Below, in pieces: positions 46,740 to 59,975 of a DNA stretch of 64,000 nucleotides (position 1 is its first letter; each line of letters begins with the position of its first letter). Position numbers and translations under genes: made by a program. The notes below the pieces were generated by a model that was not told the origin of the DNA, did not search any database, and worked only from the letters and a program-made list of their open reading frames with translations. Origin of the DNA: Sphagnum magellanicum (taxonomy: Eukaryota > Streptophyta > Sphagnopsida > Sphagnales > Sphagnaceae). The stretch covers positions 10,927,349-10,991,348 of the forward strand of contig CM038918.1 in assembly GCA_021904315.1 (NCBI GenBank), read 5' to 3'.

Positions 46740-48067
46740 AACTTTACTCTCCTCCGTTCTTTCTTTTTCCTTTCTTCTTCTTTTGTGCCTTGTTGCTGTT
46801 GTTGCTCTCTCTCCATTTCGAGAGGAACTCGTGATCGTTCCCCTTTCTTTGTGTCATGGTCGTATCCAAGTCCAGTTCAGTTCGATCGTCTTGTTTTTGT
46901 TTCTATGTGTGAGTGTGTCTTTCTTTTAAGAAAAAAGAATTCTTTTTGTTTTTTTGGGTTGGTTGGTTTGGTTGGTTTTGATCTGATCATGTTGTCTTTG
47001 CAACTTTGCTTTGGTGTTTGTTGTTGTTGTGGCGAGGTCTAGTGTCGGGCTTTCGTTGGGTCATTCATAATGGGTTGGATTCATGGGTGCCGGGTGTTGC
47101 TTCTTTTTGTGGTTTTTGCAGCAAGTTGTATAGATCGTATTCGGTCTTCTTCGTGCTTTTGACGTTTATAATCCCACAGGTCGTTTGTTGCAGCTGCAAC
47201 AGTCAGTGAGTGGGTGGTGGGTGGGTTTCATAGGGTTTGTTTTCATGGGTTGGGTGTGTCTAGAACTGAATGATCAACAGTAGAGGAGAGGAGAAGAGAG
47301 GAGAGGGGAGGTGGATTGAGGGCCGGAAGCTTTAGGAGGCAGGGCAAGGACGGGAAGCTAGCTAGTAGCAAAAAACATTAATCCAAGCAGCATAATGAAG
47401 AAGAACGAGAAGCTGCTGCTTCTAATTGAAGTCAGTAGCTGCAGGGAGGACATGAAGCAGCAGCTCTTCTACAGCAGCAGTTCATTAGCTTATACTGCAG
47501 TATGCATGCAGCAGCAGCAGCCCGACATATGAGAGCAGACGTGGGTCGTGGTCGACAAGGACTGCAATGTGTTGTTGTTGTTGTTGTTGGTACCGGAGGG
47601 TTTGCAGCTGATCAGTGGAGAGTAGTAGCTGTGGGCAGGTTTAGCTGGGTGCAACCAGGCAGCAGGCATCTGCAAAAGGACCCGCGGAGTTGGCTTTACT
47701 CTCACGGTGCCAAAACAAGAACAAAAGGGACTAACGCGTTCTCGGCGTCGCAGCTGTCGGACGAAAGCTGGTTTGGAGAGAAAAAAGGTACATGACCAGC
47801 TTTTTGTAATGGTTCTCTGTCTCTGTTTCTATCTCTCTCCTTTCCTGATATTGCTACTTCTTTGACGTACAAGCGAGCAAGCAGCGAAAAGCTGCAGTTC
47901 CCGGTTGCTTGCTCCTTCCGTGGGCAGACTTTTGCCTTTTGAAGATGAAGTTGCATGATTTGGTTTAGAGTGAACGAGCGACGACGCTGATCAATCCTCT
48001 GGCATGTGGGAACGAAAGGTAGGGAGGCACTAGGATCGAAGTTGAACCCACTCGAGTCCCGACAATA
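46740..48067 (+). promoter_or_regulatory. probable promoter end and long 5' leader of the BES1-type gene
   Basis: A pyrimidine-rich stretch (46740-46815) starts a gene-like zone that leads to the start codon at 48068. The leader is rich in GCAGC/CAGCTG, contains GTTGTTGTT runs and several upstream open frames (46785-47042, 47006-47209, 47502-47795). GAAAAAAG followed by GTACATG at 47789 could be a leader splice donor. Transcript data are needed to place the start. Confidence 0.5.
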
Positions 48068-50392
48068 ATGCCTATGGCAGATCCGGTACGCAGTGCTGAT
48101 CTGCAGGGAGACAACAACTGTAGTGGGGCAACAAGGAAGTCAGCAGTGCGTGGGTGTATCAAAGCAACATCAGGACCCTGGATAGTTCGGCGACCAGCAG
48201 GTAAGGGCGGCCAAGTTGCGGCGGCTGCAGTGCTGCGGATGCCGTCGGCTCGAGAGCGCGAAAACAATAAGAGACGAGAGAGAAGACGTCGTGCCATCGC
48301 TGCCAAAATCTTCGCCGGCTTGCGCGCGCATGGGAACTACCGTCTTCCCAAGCATGCCGACCACAACGAAGTTCTCAAAGCGTTGTGCGCAGAAGCTGGA
48401 TGGCAAGTTGACGAAGACGGTACCATTTCTCGCAGAGTAAGATCACACAAGACAAAGAGAAAGAAGAATCTCGATTATGCTAGCCGGTAGTTGCATGTTG
48501 GTTGTTCCTCTAAGTTTGATGATGTAACAGCAATGGTTGATCTAGTTTTTGCTGCATGGGTTGTTTGTCTGTTTACAGGATCCGCACCATTTTCGCAATC
48601 AATCTGCTGCTGCAGCAAACGATGTAGCAGAAGGAAACCAAATGAACGAAATCTCATTGAAGTCCGAGACAAGTCCTTCCACATCATGCAGCCAGGCGGG
48701 TCCTGCGACCAGTGAGTTGCATGAGGGCGGCACATGCTCTGGAAGAAGCGGGGGGAGCTGCCAGTATGAGCAGCAACAGCCTGCTGCTCACCATGGTTTT
48801 CTCTTCCAGCAGAACTCTGAGAGCACCACCGGCGGTTTAAGTCCGTCGGTGGATCAATACAACAACCAACAGCAGCAGCTAGCATTGGCGGCGAGCCATG
48901 AATCTCCTGACCAAGACGACGAGTATCAGGTACTGCAGTTTGAAGGGGAATCAGGATCAGGAGAAACGCCTGTTAAGTACCAATTCCTTGCCCAGCAGGG
49001 GCATATGCAGCAGCAATCAAACCCCAGAAGATCATTTTCTGCAGCAGCAGGAACATCTCCTCCTCCTGCTGCATGTGGTGGACGTGCAGCAGCTGGAATC
49101 GCTGCATGTATGCATCAGCCGGAAGCAGCTAACGCCAATATTACGGGACTGTCGATTGCTAGTGCCACCCACTCCCTGTCCAAAAAAGAGTGGGATTTCT
49201 TCCACTCCCGCGGGTGTTTATTCGATGCTCGGAAGCAGAATGCAACTGATCATGCAAATGCTGCTGCTGCTGCTGCTGCTGCAATCCCCAATTCTTCTTC
49301 CAGAGCTCTTTATTCACATGAGCAGTTTTCTGCAGGTACTTACTGCAAGAACATGCATCATCGGTTCACTGACTCCATGATCAGTGAAGTAGATCTCCCC
49401 ATCATATTATCTGATTTTCTCTACTTCCACTTCTGCACTGACTGCATGAATGATCAACACATGAATTTCGTGAGGGGTGTGCAGCTGCTGATCATGGACA
49501 TGCTGTGGCAGCTACTTCTAATGTGGAGTTAGCGGACAACTTTCTTTATGGAGCAGCAGCAGCAGCAACTGGGCAGATCAGTCGAAGATCTGCAAGCTTC
49601 CTGTTTGGGGGGGTTAGCCAACATCATCATCCATTGCATCAACAACATCGGCAACAACCACCACCAGCTCCTCATCAATCCATTCCTTTAATGAGCTGTG
49701 AAGTTTATACAGCAGCTGCTGCAGCTGGTTTGGTGCAGGAGGACCAGCTGGAGGTACCACAATACTGGAGGACAGTAGATCCACAACATTGTGGTTCAGG
49801 AGCAACAGTAGCTGCCAATCACCTGAATATACTTGACCAGCTTCAAGAAGACTCTTCTGCAAGTCTAGTAGATGATCTGGAGTCTCCTCCTGCTACTGTC
49901 ATTGCAGCTTCTTCTTATGCAGCTGCACCTTATACTAACACTTCAATGCAACAATCCAATGATCACATTCTATACCTGGGTGGCGCAGCACCAGCACCAG
50001 CATCTGCAGCAGTTGCTTGTAAATCTCATGGGCTGATCAGCCGGCATTGCAACAGTAAGTCCTGCAAGGATTATAGCATAAATTATCAACAGCAGTTGAT
50101 CAGCCCTGCAGCAGCTGCAGCTGTAGATCACCACTCATCTGCCTCTTATGGGCTGCAGCAGCAGCAGCAGCCACTGCAACTAAAGGCTAGGACTCCTTTT
50201 CTTGCACACCAGGAGCAATTATGCAATATGGTTCAGGATCAAAACCAGATGCAGAAGAAGAAGAAGCAGCAGCAGCAGCTGGGTCTCTGTGATGGCTTGA
50301 CATTGACGCTCAGCTCTAATTCTGCTTCTACCAGCTTACAGCTTACCAAGCATGCAGCTGATCACATAACCAATTTCTCAATCAATTTGTGA
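48068..50392 (+). CDS. BES1: BES1/BZR1-type transcription factor, 3 exons
   Basis: BES1/BZR1 proteins are nuclear transcription factors; in flowering plants they carry the brassinosteroid response and are controlled by GSK3-like kinases. Exons 48068-48436, 48579-49335 and 49485-50392 join in phase to 677 residues. The first intron (142 bp) sits right after the DNA-binding domain, the usual place. Residues about 61-123 are the BES1_N domain: [59 protein letters not shown]. The remainder is rich in Ser, Gln and Ala with runs (eight Ala near 49259-49282; QQQQ at several places) and many S/T-x3-S/T spacings that could be kinase sites. LTLTL at 647-651 is an EAR-type repressor motif, in the place where BZR1 has LELTL. 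It is about twice the length of Arabidopsis BZR1. Exon 2 lacks the usual GCKP start. The start has no upstream competitor in frame. Confidence 0.92.
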
Positions 50393-52660
50393 ACTCCTCA
50401 TGGCACCTGAAGCTAGCTAGCTAGCTAGCTGCAGCTGTTGTTGCAGGTCCAGCTCCTCAGGTGCAGTTATAGATTCTGCAGTTTGCTTCTTCTTAATTTA
50501 TAAGAACATGCAGCATGCATGCATGCATACAGCAATGGTAGAATTTTCATCCTTGGAAAATTGTAGTTGATCATCTTGTCTTCTTTTAGACTGATCTATA
50601 TATGTGCATGCCTGCTCTCTCTTTCTCTCTCTCTTTGACCAGATGTTATTCTCCACATAGTGCAGCTGCAGCTGGCCTCTAGAGAATATCCCCCAACAGT
50701 TGCACCCGGCTGACAGGATCAGATCTGGTGCAGTATGACCCTTTTTTCAGAAAATTCTAATTATCCAGCTTCTGGCAGCTTGGGACTGTTGTAGTAGCTT
50801 CAGCCTACTCAAAAGGAGATCCTGTACAGTCAAGAGTTGTCACTTGAGCTGCAGCTAGGAAGAAGTGAAGAATTTGATGCTGGGTTGAAAAAAACTCTCC
50901 AGCAGCTAGCTAGCTGCAAGTTTCTCCAGTTGGGATTGTCTGATGCAGCAACTGACTGGAGTTTTCCTCTATAATATTATTATATAAATACTGTGAGTCT
51001 ATTACCAGCTTTGGCCTAGACTCCAGTAGTATTTTGAGGTGAGCATGCATATCTCTCAGACTCTGATAAAGCTGTTGATTCTGATGATTTATATATATTT
51101 TTGCAATTACCAGTTGGACTGCTGCAGATTCTTTCTCTTTGGTGACATAGAAGACCAGCTTTGGAACTTGATTATCTGATATGTCAAAAGTCCTAATAAA
51201 TTCAGAGATTAAATACATAGTTTTGCAGTCTGATTCTTTTTACTTTCTGAACTAGTTCTGGGTTGTAATATGTCCAGAAAAATTGGGATTCAAAAGCAAG
51301 CCACAGCTTATAGATTAAGCTCTCTTTGAACTCAGACTTAGATGCACCCAAAAAGGCTTTAAAATCTGTAATTGTTGGGCTGCTGGGCTGCTGATCACTT
51401 GGGATGGATTTTGATTTTGAATAGAAGTGGTGTTGTTGAGGTATTTGAGGTCGGCCAAGATTATTATGGTCAAGATTATTATATAATTATTGTACAGGAT
51501 AAACTATTACTGCAATACCATTATTATTGTATTGGACTTCAGTTCACTGCTGCTGCTGCTGCTGCTGCACATTTGTCCAGTCTCTGATTTTATGGACTTG
51601 TTAGTTAAACAAGGGGGTTTAACTAGAGATTAGTAATTTTGCATCTCATGGGGTTTCATGAAATGAATTAAAGGCCTACAGGTTTAGACATTTTTCTGGG
51701 GCTCTTTCTATGAGGGTGTTTACATCTCGTGAATTTTCTGAAACTCAGTATTATTTGGCTTTCTGGATCTCAGAAAATTCATTTTGGGCTGCAGCTCCTA
51801 GCTAGGTGCAGTGGATCCTTTCAAATGATATAAATCTAGTTCATGTGTGCATGCCATGCAGAAGACCAACCACCTCTGAATATTCTGAACATGGATTTTG
51901 CATCTTGTGATTTAATTTCACTTTTTCTATCATGAGATTTATTGACAACAAGAATATGGAACTAGTCTTTGAGAATTGTTAAGATGCAATATGTCCTGGT
52001 GCTGACCAGTGTTTCCTAAAGAGTTTCAATGTGCTATGTAATTTGTTACTGGTTTGTTATGTGCATCTTTTTGGTTTGCACAATTTTTTGAAAGTTGATG
52101 ACAAATTGCAACAGAAGTAGCTCATTGAACAGGCCTGATAAATAGTAGTTCTAGCTATTTGGTGTGTGATCTCTCTCCAGTTGTGATGAGGATTATAACA
52201 CACTTATCATGAACACTAACTAAAAACGTTAAAACTAGCTATTGAACGCGTCACTTGCGGCAGCTTCGCTTCTTGTTTGCCAGTTCTACCTCTCATGCAA
52301 TCCAGCTTCTCATGTGAACGTAGTAGAATTATTTTTTACGTGCGTTGTGAAGCTGGAAAACGAAGTAGCATCATAGCTTGTAAAGTCTGATAGTAGCTGT
52401 GTGCTGGAGAAATTAATTATCTGTTGCACCGTCATCATGTAGTGCAGTACCAGCAAGAAGAAAACTCCAAATACTTGGTCATCTAATATAAGAACTACGT
52501 TCACCTGCAGCAGCTGTCCTTGCAAGAAGTAATTGCCAGTTGTCAGTCCAGCAAGCAGGAACAAAGAATGGGTGGGATTCATCATAGTGATCAGTACAGC
52601 TGATGTTAATTGGCCAGGGCGTTGTAAACTAGTCTCTCACATGGTGTGTAGTTTGTCTAC
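50393..52660 (+). other. 3' flank of the BES1-type gene, CAG/CTG-rich
   Basis: No coding exon was recognised. (AGCT)n at 50412-50432, (GCAT)n at 50513-50528 and (CTG)n at 51549-51569 stand out. CAGCTG and GCAGC words stay frequent to about 52650, then fade. Part of this is likely the 3' untranslated region. Confidence 0.5.
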
Positions 52661-55633
52661 AGCTTGGATTCAGCTCAGGGATGGATGTTATATGCAAGTG
52701 AAAAATCTGCCACCCAAACCCAATGAACACACATCACTGTAATCCACAAAGTAGTGGGGATGATCATTAGGACTGCAACTATGACTGTTGTTATTATGTT
52801 GTCTTACTCCTTAAACAAGGATTTTTGGTACAACTCCCTGTGTGCTCGAATGTGGGAAAGCTCTCAGTTATCTCTGTCAGAAATCCCTTCTTAGACCAAT
52901 GTCAGAGGGAAAATTCATTCGTTTCCCCCAATAGGTGCTTTCCAACCAGAAAAAAATTACCACCTTCCCCTCTGACATTGGTTCACAGTCTACCCTTCTA
53001 GATGGCATAATTGAACTAATTTGTCTGTGAGGTTCCCTGGGAATGTTGCAAAACTTCCTGTGTTGCACAATTCCCTGTAAGGTGTGGTTTTTTAGTCTAT
53101 TCTTGGGAGGTAAAAGTTCCACAATTTTCTCACAAGGGGAATCGACCAAGAGCTACTTGTGTGAGGTACACTACAATCAGTCTTGTACCTGATCAGCAGC
53201 TGAATCATGATGATCATCACTCAGCGATCCCCAAGCATGCTGCATGATCATGATGAGGAGCAGTGGAGCATGAATAATGAAATGAAATAAGCTTTAGTAA
53301 TATTAGCTCATGTGTTGGTTTTCGTTTTGTGGCTAAGCGGCAGCAGCTACTTGCTTTTATTGCTCTACTCGCGACACCCCCACTGGGCTACGTGTGAAGC
53401 TCGTACCCGCAACGACGTACCTCATGACTCATTAACATTCTTCCTGCAATTTCCCCAAGTGTTTTTCTCTTTTAATTTGAAAAAAATAAAATACTAATTT
53501 TCAAATTTCCCCAAGTGTTATTCTCTAAAAAAAAAAAAAATTATAAAAAAAATTACAAATTCTCACCTTTGAGAAGTAGTTACCTTCCTCCCAGCTCAAA
53601 AGTTTCACTTGTTTTGATTAATTATGAGAAGTACCTACGAGTGTTGGGTGGTACCAGCTTATACGTACCTGTATTGGAGGTTATAAGAACTAAGAAACCC
53701 TTGATTCCAGTTCTTATAACTAGTAAGATAATTGGAACCAGAACCAGGTCTAATTTTCATAACTGAAACTGGAACCAAGACAGTTGTTGTAAATTGTTTT
53801 AAAACATCCAGAAATGTCGGTTTTAGTTCTGGTTGGTCAGAATGAACCCATGGGTCTGATTTTCAGAATTATTAAAATTGAAACTGGAACCGAGACAGTT
53901 TTAATTTCTTTTTCGAGATCTGCAACTGGAGGTTCTTTGTAAAAGTAAAGAACCATAATCCAACACTGGTACTTAATTAGGTAGTTGTTTTGATCAGGCC
54001 TGAGAAGATGTACCTGCAGCAACCTACCCCAAAATTTACACTTGTTTTTTTATCAATACTACAAACTGATATATATATATATAAATGATTGCTTTGATCA
54101 GTTTTCTGATTTTTTTAAAATATAAAGAGAATTGTTTCCTGTTTCCAGCTGGTTATTTTTTTATGAATTTCTAAAAAATAATTATTATCTATATTCTAAA
54201 CATCTCTTCTACAAACACAGCAGCTGCTTCCCCCTACAAAATAAATTGATTTTTCCCAACAGCAAACAAAAAAAATGCTATCCAGTAGTCCATCCCTCAA
54301 CCATACAGCTGGTAGGCATTCAAATAGGGCCACTGGAGTGAACCATGCAGGATGGATACATGGTATACACTTTTTTGGTTGTATTCCTGTCCCAGAGATA
54401 ACCACAGTGGTTAGCTATGTACTAACCATCCACAGGCATGTAACTAATGTAAAGTGACTTGACCTGCTTAACTATCTACTTTGTACTCATTTACATTTCC
54501 TATAACCTACTTGCTTATGATACTTACACACTTACATAGGCAGACGGAAGGGGAAGTAGGATGGTTTACAAGAAAGCTTATTTGGTTACTTATCAGTTGC
54601 ATGGTTCATCCATAATAGGTTTCCAATGGATGGACCATGGTGCACTTGTGGGTGTTGGGTCAAATGGATTGTTTAAAACAACTTTTTTCAAGGGCAAAAT
54701 TCCACCACTTCAAGATTTAAAAAAAGTGCTCCAAATCCTACAAAGGTTTGTTTTGAAAAAAATTGACACAAAGTCAGCATATTTCAAGGGGAAACAAGTT
54801 GAAATTCATGAGATTTAGACCATAGCTTTTAAGATGTCCCAAAAATACGGAGGGTTACCAAAAAATTCTACATTGCTCTATGACATGTAGCCAAATTTGG
54901 CTAAGTCCACTTCTGGATGATCTCCAGTCCACTTACCTCACAATTTTTTATTTTTTATTCTTTTAAAATTTTAAGAAATAACCTAGGTTATATACAAAGG
55001 TACAAAAACACAGAAGTGGGAAAGAAAAGCACTTCAAAAACACAAGCACACACCAACACTAATGAATGGACACATCATGACATGCCTACAAAACAACATG
55101 TTTACTTTCCATCATGTTTACATATGAATTACCCAATTGTCACCAAATGATTTTTTTGTAAAATTTTTCACAATCCAGATAATCAAAGAATGAGGTGGTC
55201 ATTGGTCGTCTACAAGGCATCTCTTATGTATTTGCAGGTCAAAGCACATTACATTGTTCATAAAATGTTATCACAAAACAATTTTTGCAACATTGTAATT
55301 GTGAAGTTTGTAATTGGTCATGTGATTAAATATAAATGATTAGGTTAAAAGACTCAACATTACAATGTTATATATATTATAATCACATTGTATGAATTTT
55401 TTGAATAGTTTTTGAATTGTCATAACATAATGAACTTTTAAAAGAATACCCAAAAACCTATAATAATCCATAATTGATGAATATGGACTTCATGCACCTT
55501 CATATAATGGTTTTTATTGAATAAAGGACTCAATTTGATAAGATGGTATGGTGACATTGATATTAAAGAAAACTTTTTTAGAGAATTTGGATGACAAAAA
55601 AAATCTATGTATTTTGATTCATGGAGTTTTTTT
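52661..55633. other. gene-free stretch with minor repeats
   Basis: A 17-base inverted pair (GACCAATGTCAGAGGG at about 52893 and CCCTCTGACATTGGTTC at about 52968) lies inside a 90-codon minus frame that has no known content. Around 53640-53950 phrases like GAAACTGGAACCAAGACAGTT recur twice. An AT run lies at 54070-54083. No gene was seen. Confidence 0.5.
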
Positions 55634-55939
55634 ACAAAATGTGGGTGCAATTCACTAATCCATGTTCACTAAGCTAATGAATTCAATGTTTCTTCACTGG
55701 TCCCTGTTCACTACAACTAGTGAATTCACTCAAAATCTAGTGAAATCACTTCACTACAACAAAAGGTGTCCTTATACGCCAAGTGATTTCACTGGATTTT
55801 GAGTGAATTCACTAGTTGTAGTGAACGGAGATCAGTGAAGAAGCAATGAATTCACTAGTTTAGTGAACAGGGACTAGTGAACTGCACCCACATTTTGTAA
55901 TAGTGCTTGGCATACATGGACACCTTTTGTTGTAATGTG
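55634..55939. mobile_element. large fold-back element with CACTA-like ends
   Basis: Arms of 118 bp at 55634-55751 and 55781-55898 pair at roughly 90 percent by eye. The 29-base spacer begins CACTACAACAAAAGGTGTCC at 55752, and its reverse complement (GGACACCTTTTGTTGTAATG) returns at 55918-55939. CACTACAA-type termini are characteristic of CACTA (En/Spm) transposons, and the many TTCACTAGTTGTAGTGAA-like words resemble subterminal repeats. No transposase is present, so it would be non-autonomous. Confidence 0.7.
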
Positions 55940-58900
55940 TTCACAACTTTGGGGGATTCCACTTGAAAGTTTTTAATACTTAAGATGAAAAATAAATAAA
56001 AATAAAAGGTATTTCATTTTTTAAAATATTTTAAATGGAGATTTAAAAATCAAAAAATTCATTTAGATATTTGAAATTATTTTTTCAAGACCCATATTTT
56101 TATATGAATTATAAGAAGGTTTTAATTATGATTTGAATTTGGACATAGAAACAAATGTTAACTTCAACATCATTTAAAATTTGACTTGAAAATACATTGG
56201 ATATGGACTTTCATAATGGACTTTCAGTTATTCACACCCTAATGTGCAATTGCCTTTTCATGTGCATGTAACATGCAAAAGAAAAAAGTTAAGTAAATAT
56301 AGCCTTGCAAGAGGTGGCTTATTAAGTTAATTTAATATAGACTAATGGGCCCAAGTGTGTTGTTGGCCCAAAATTTGGGATCATCTTCAAACTCTTAAAA
56401 ACAATTGACTTTTTTTTTATAAAAATGTGAAAAATATTATTGGCCCAAACACAAACTCGAATGTCATTGGTCCTAGGTGTTAAAATTTGGGAGGTGAAAA
56501 GGCAAACCAAAGGGCCAATATGATGAATAGGCATTGATTGGTTGAAATTTTAATTAATTTTCAATGACAAAAATCATTTTCAATTCAATAGTTTTTTTTC
56601 TTCTCTTGGTCCCAAATTTGCATAACAACCAACACGCACATTGTTTCATCAAGAACTTTCCACTAGTATCAAAAGCAAAAGGAGGGGCCCCAAAGCTTGG
56701 TTGTGGCCGCAAAATAGAAAAAACACCTATTTTAATATATAGAAAACATCGACATGAAAATGCACATTAAATACATATAAATAGATTTGAAAGCATATCT
56801 ATTGGCAATTGTCCCATATATCATGTAAAGTAACAAATTAATACCCTCTAAAAGATAGTGGGTACCCATTGAATATAAAAACTAACCTCCCCAATGGCCA
56901 TAAATTATAATTAACATTGAAATTGAATTAATGTCATCCCATGGATAGTATTAATGAATGATGTGATTTGAACTTGCAATTTGATAAAAAAAACCTTGAA
57001 AAGTTTCTAAATTTAACCTAAGTTAAGATATCTAAGTCAAAATATCCAAGATTTCAAATTGTCAAGGACAATAATATATTTATTAACAAGGTTGCAATGC
57101 ATACATGGGAACCAATCCAACTCCTTTCAAATGATGCATGAATTCCACTTATGATAATTATCTTATGAAAAATCCTACAACTTAAGAACCAAATAGGTGT
57201 AAATCAAGGTAGTGCAACATTTGTCTTTAAGCAAATGAACATTGATTTAATGGACAATTATGTGTCCTATATTTTTGTTCACTTTATTTCATTTTTTATT
57301 GTTATGAATATAATTTGTTTGGGTACATGTTTGTGTGAGTTGTATAATTGTGAATGTTCATAGTTCATGTTTTGTGTACATGTGATTAAAACTATATTTA
57401 AGCTTGTTGATTATAGCTTGTTGTAACCTTAATGCCCATCCATGTAACCTTGTGTTTGTGGTAATTTTGTGCCCACAACCACAAAATGTCATTTTTTTCA
57501 AAAGTTGAAACCCTAAGACTTTATAATGATAATTGTTTGTTGAAAAAAATGATCATGTGTACCTTGGAAGGCTATACAATCTAGTGCAATTCAAAATGTT
57601 CATGATTTTGATTCTTTTTATATATAATGACACATGTGAAGACATTTTATGCAAATTGACAAAGTGCAAAAAAATGGAATATATATACACACATACTTTA
57701 ACTATCTTTGACAATTTTCATCTTTTTGCAATCCAAGATCATTGAATTATTTGTATGATGTGCTTTTATTTGGTGCTTATGTAATCGACATTTTATTTTC
57801 TTGAGCAAGTTTTCAAAATTTTATTGAAAATGTGAATGTGAACATATTTTCACAACTTCAAAAAAATAGATGTTTTACATAAGAGTCCATGTAACAAAAT
57901 GAATGTTTTAAAATGGATAGAAAAAATTTACTGACTTAAAATCTATTGTATTTTTGCGCATGGTCCAATGTAAAAACTAATAGGAAAAGTAGGCCATCCA
58001 AGAATGATCAAATGTTTTATTCTTCTATCCAAAATCAAGGTTTCCAATCTAGAAAAATGTGAAAATGTTTTATAAAAGGTGAATTGTAGGTTGGAACACA
58101 ATAACATTTCAACCTTGCTCTTGGGTACATTCATTTTGGACCTAAGTTCCATAGTTCCAATCCCAATATACCTAATGGCAATATTGTATAAAGAGGCAAT
58201 GACACAATTTGGCATGTGTGCAACCATGATGTGTACATGTGTTATCAAATTGCCTAGGTAAATCTTATTCTTCCTTTCCCACATGATAATCAATGACGAC
58301 ATCACATGTTAATAAAACAAACCTAATCATTGTCAATTTATCAAGTTTGAAAACCAATTAAAATTAAGTCAAAATAACATTTTATTCTCACTGACCTTAT
58401 ATCTAAAGCTCACAACTAATGTTGAAATATGTTAGGAAATTGAGCTAAAAACAAGCACAAGGTTTGGTGGGAAAGAAAAGAATGAAAAATTCAACTAAGC
58501 AAGGGGCAAAATGTAAAAATTAGAGAAAACTTTAAGGAAATATTTTTCAAGATTCTAAATATTAGTTGCATTCATACTATGATTTGATGTGATGGAATAA
58601 TGAATGTGTTAGTTCATTATTATAAATAAATAAAAATCTTTGTGTATGTACTTGAACTTGTTTTTCAATTTTGCTTTAGTAAGTTTTCTTCTCTTTTGCA
58701 TCAAAATTCTCCAATTTTTTATTTCTTAAGTTCTTTTAGGTGGTGCAACCAAGTTTTTAATTTGTAACTAAAACATGAGTCTAATGAAGATGATATTGTT
58801 TAAACATTTTTTTTAATGTTTTTGTACAAGTGCATTAAGTTTTACTTTTGTTTTATGAATTTGAATCCAACTAATTGAAGACAATGGATTCTTATAAATC

Positions 58901-59289
58901 ATGTTACTAGTAATGGAGTGGAATCATAATTGCAAGGTGTTGAAATTTTGAACTTTTTTTTTTTAATCTTGTACTTTACATTAAAGCACCAAAGCTGAAA
59001 GAAATGAAGGTTGTAACATGTGTGGGTTGAATCATTTTTCTTTGATTTTAAATCAATCACTTTTGCAATTGGCACAAAAAGAAATCTTGTCCTTGTCCAC
59101 CCTCACACATTGTAACTACTATCCAATTTGATCATGTTTCAATCACATTTGGCCATCTTAAGTTTGCAAATGGCTTGCTACACTAATTAATGATTAACAT
59201 TATTTATAATTGTAACAATCATTACATCGTTTATTTATGAGTATAATTTGGACCTTTTTTTTTAATGATTTTGAATTGTTGACGTGAAA
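55940..59289. other. gene-free AT-rich stretch
   Basis: No gene, RNA or repeat array was recognised. Overlapping frames at 57943-58305 and 58079-58261 have no identifiable content. Confidence 0.5.
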
Positions 59290-59975
59290 ATTGAAGTATA
59301 TTTTAATTTTATTTACACAATGCACTATAATAGGTTAACAAATGTTTTTTCATTTCCTCAACTATCAAAATGATATATGAGTTGAACCATTCACTTTTAA
59401 CACATTGAAACCATTGTTCATAGGTTACATTTTACATTTATCATAATTTATTGAAACACATAACAATTTAAGACCTCACATTTATATTGGAACAAGTTAA
59501 TAATTATTTGACATCTTTTCAATTATCAACATGTGTACATGGGTTGAACCATTCACTTTTAATGTGTTAAAATTATTATTCATGGGTTGCATCTTGCACT
59601 TATTAGAATATATTGAAACACATGCAACTTGATGTTTTGCACTCATATTTGAATGGTTTAATGAATTTTTTCACATCTCTTGAACTATCAACATATATAC
59701 ATGAATTGAATCATCACTTTGTACCTATTGAAAACATTATCCAAATGTTGCATATTGCACTTAATATATATTGAAACATGCACAAGAACTTAATGCTTCA
59801 AATTTATACTTGAATGGGTTAGTGATTTTTTTCACATTTCTTGAACTATCAACATTTGCACATAATTGAATGTGTTAAATCCATCATTTATAAGTTGCAG
59901 TTTGCATTCATTATAATTGTTTGAAATAGATGAATAAAATGTTAACAAGTTTCACATTTATATTTGAATAGATTA
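59290..59975. repeat. satellite-like tandem array, 161-162-bp unit, four copies
   Basis: The anchor GAACTATCAACAT and its variants occur at 59359, 59520, 59682 and 59843, intervals of 161, 162 and 161. Each unit also has a TTGAACCATTCACTTTTAA-like part, GTTGCATCTTGCACTTATTA-like part and ATTGAAACACATG-like part. Spacing is regular although bases have diverged. No open frame is present. Confidence 0.88.

Noticed and set aside
47502..47795. 97-codon frame upstream of the BES1-type gene as its true N-terminus
   Set aside because: It does not join in phase by any obvious splice to the DNA-binding exon, which has its own good start at 48068; kept as a possible upstream open frame.
51372..51587. 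71-codon plus frame ending in poly-Ala
   Set aside because: The poly-Ala comes from a CTG microsatellite; no other coding evidence.
52877..53149. 90-codon minus frame
   Set aside because: It spans a 17-base inverted repeat and has no recognisable motif or splice partners.
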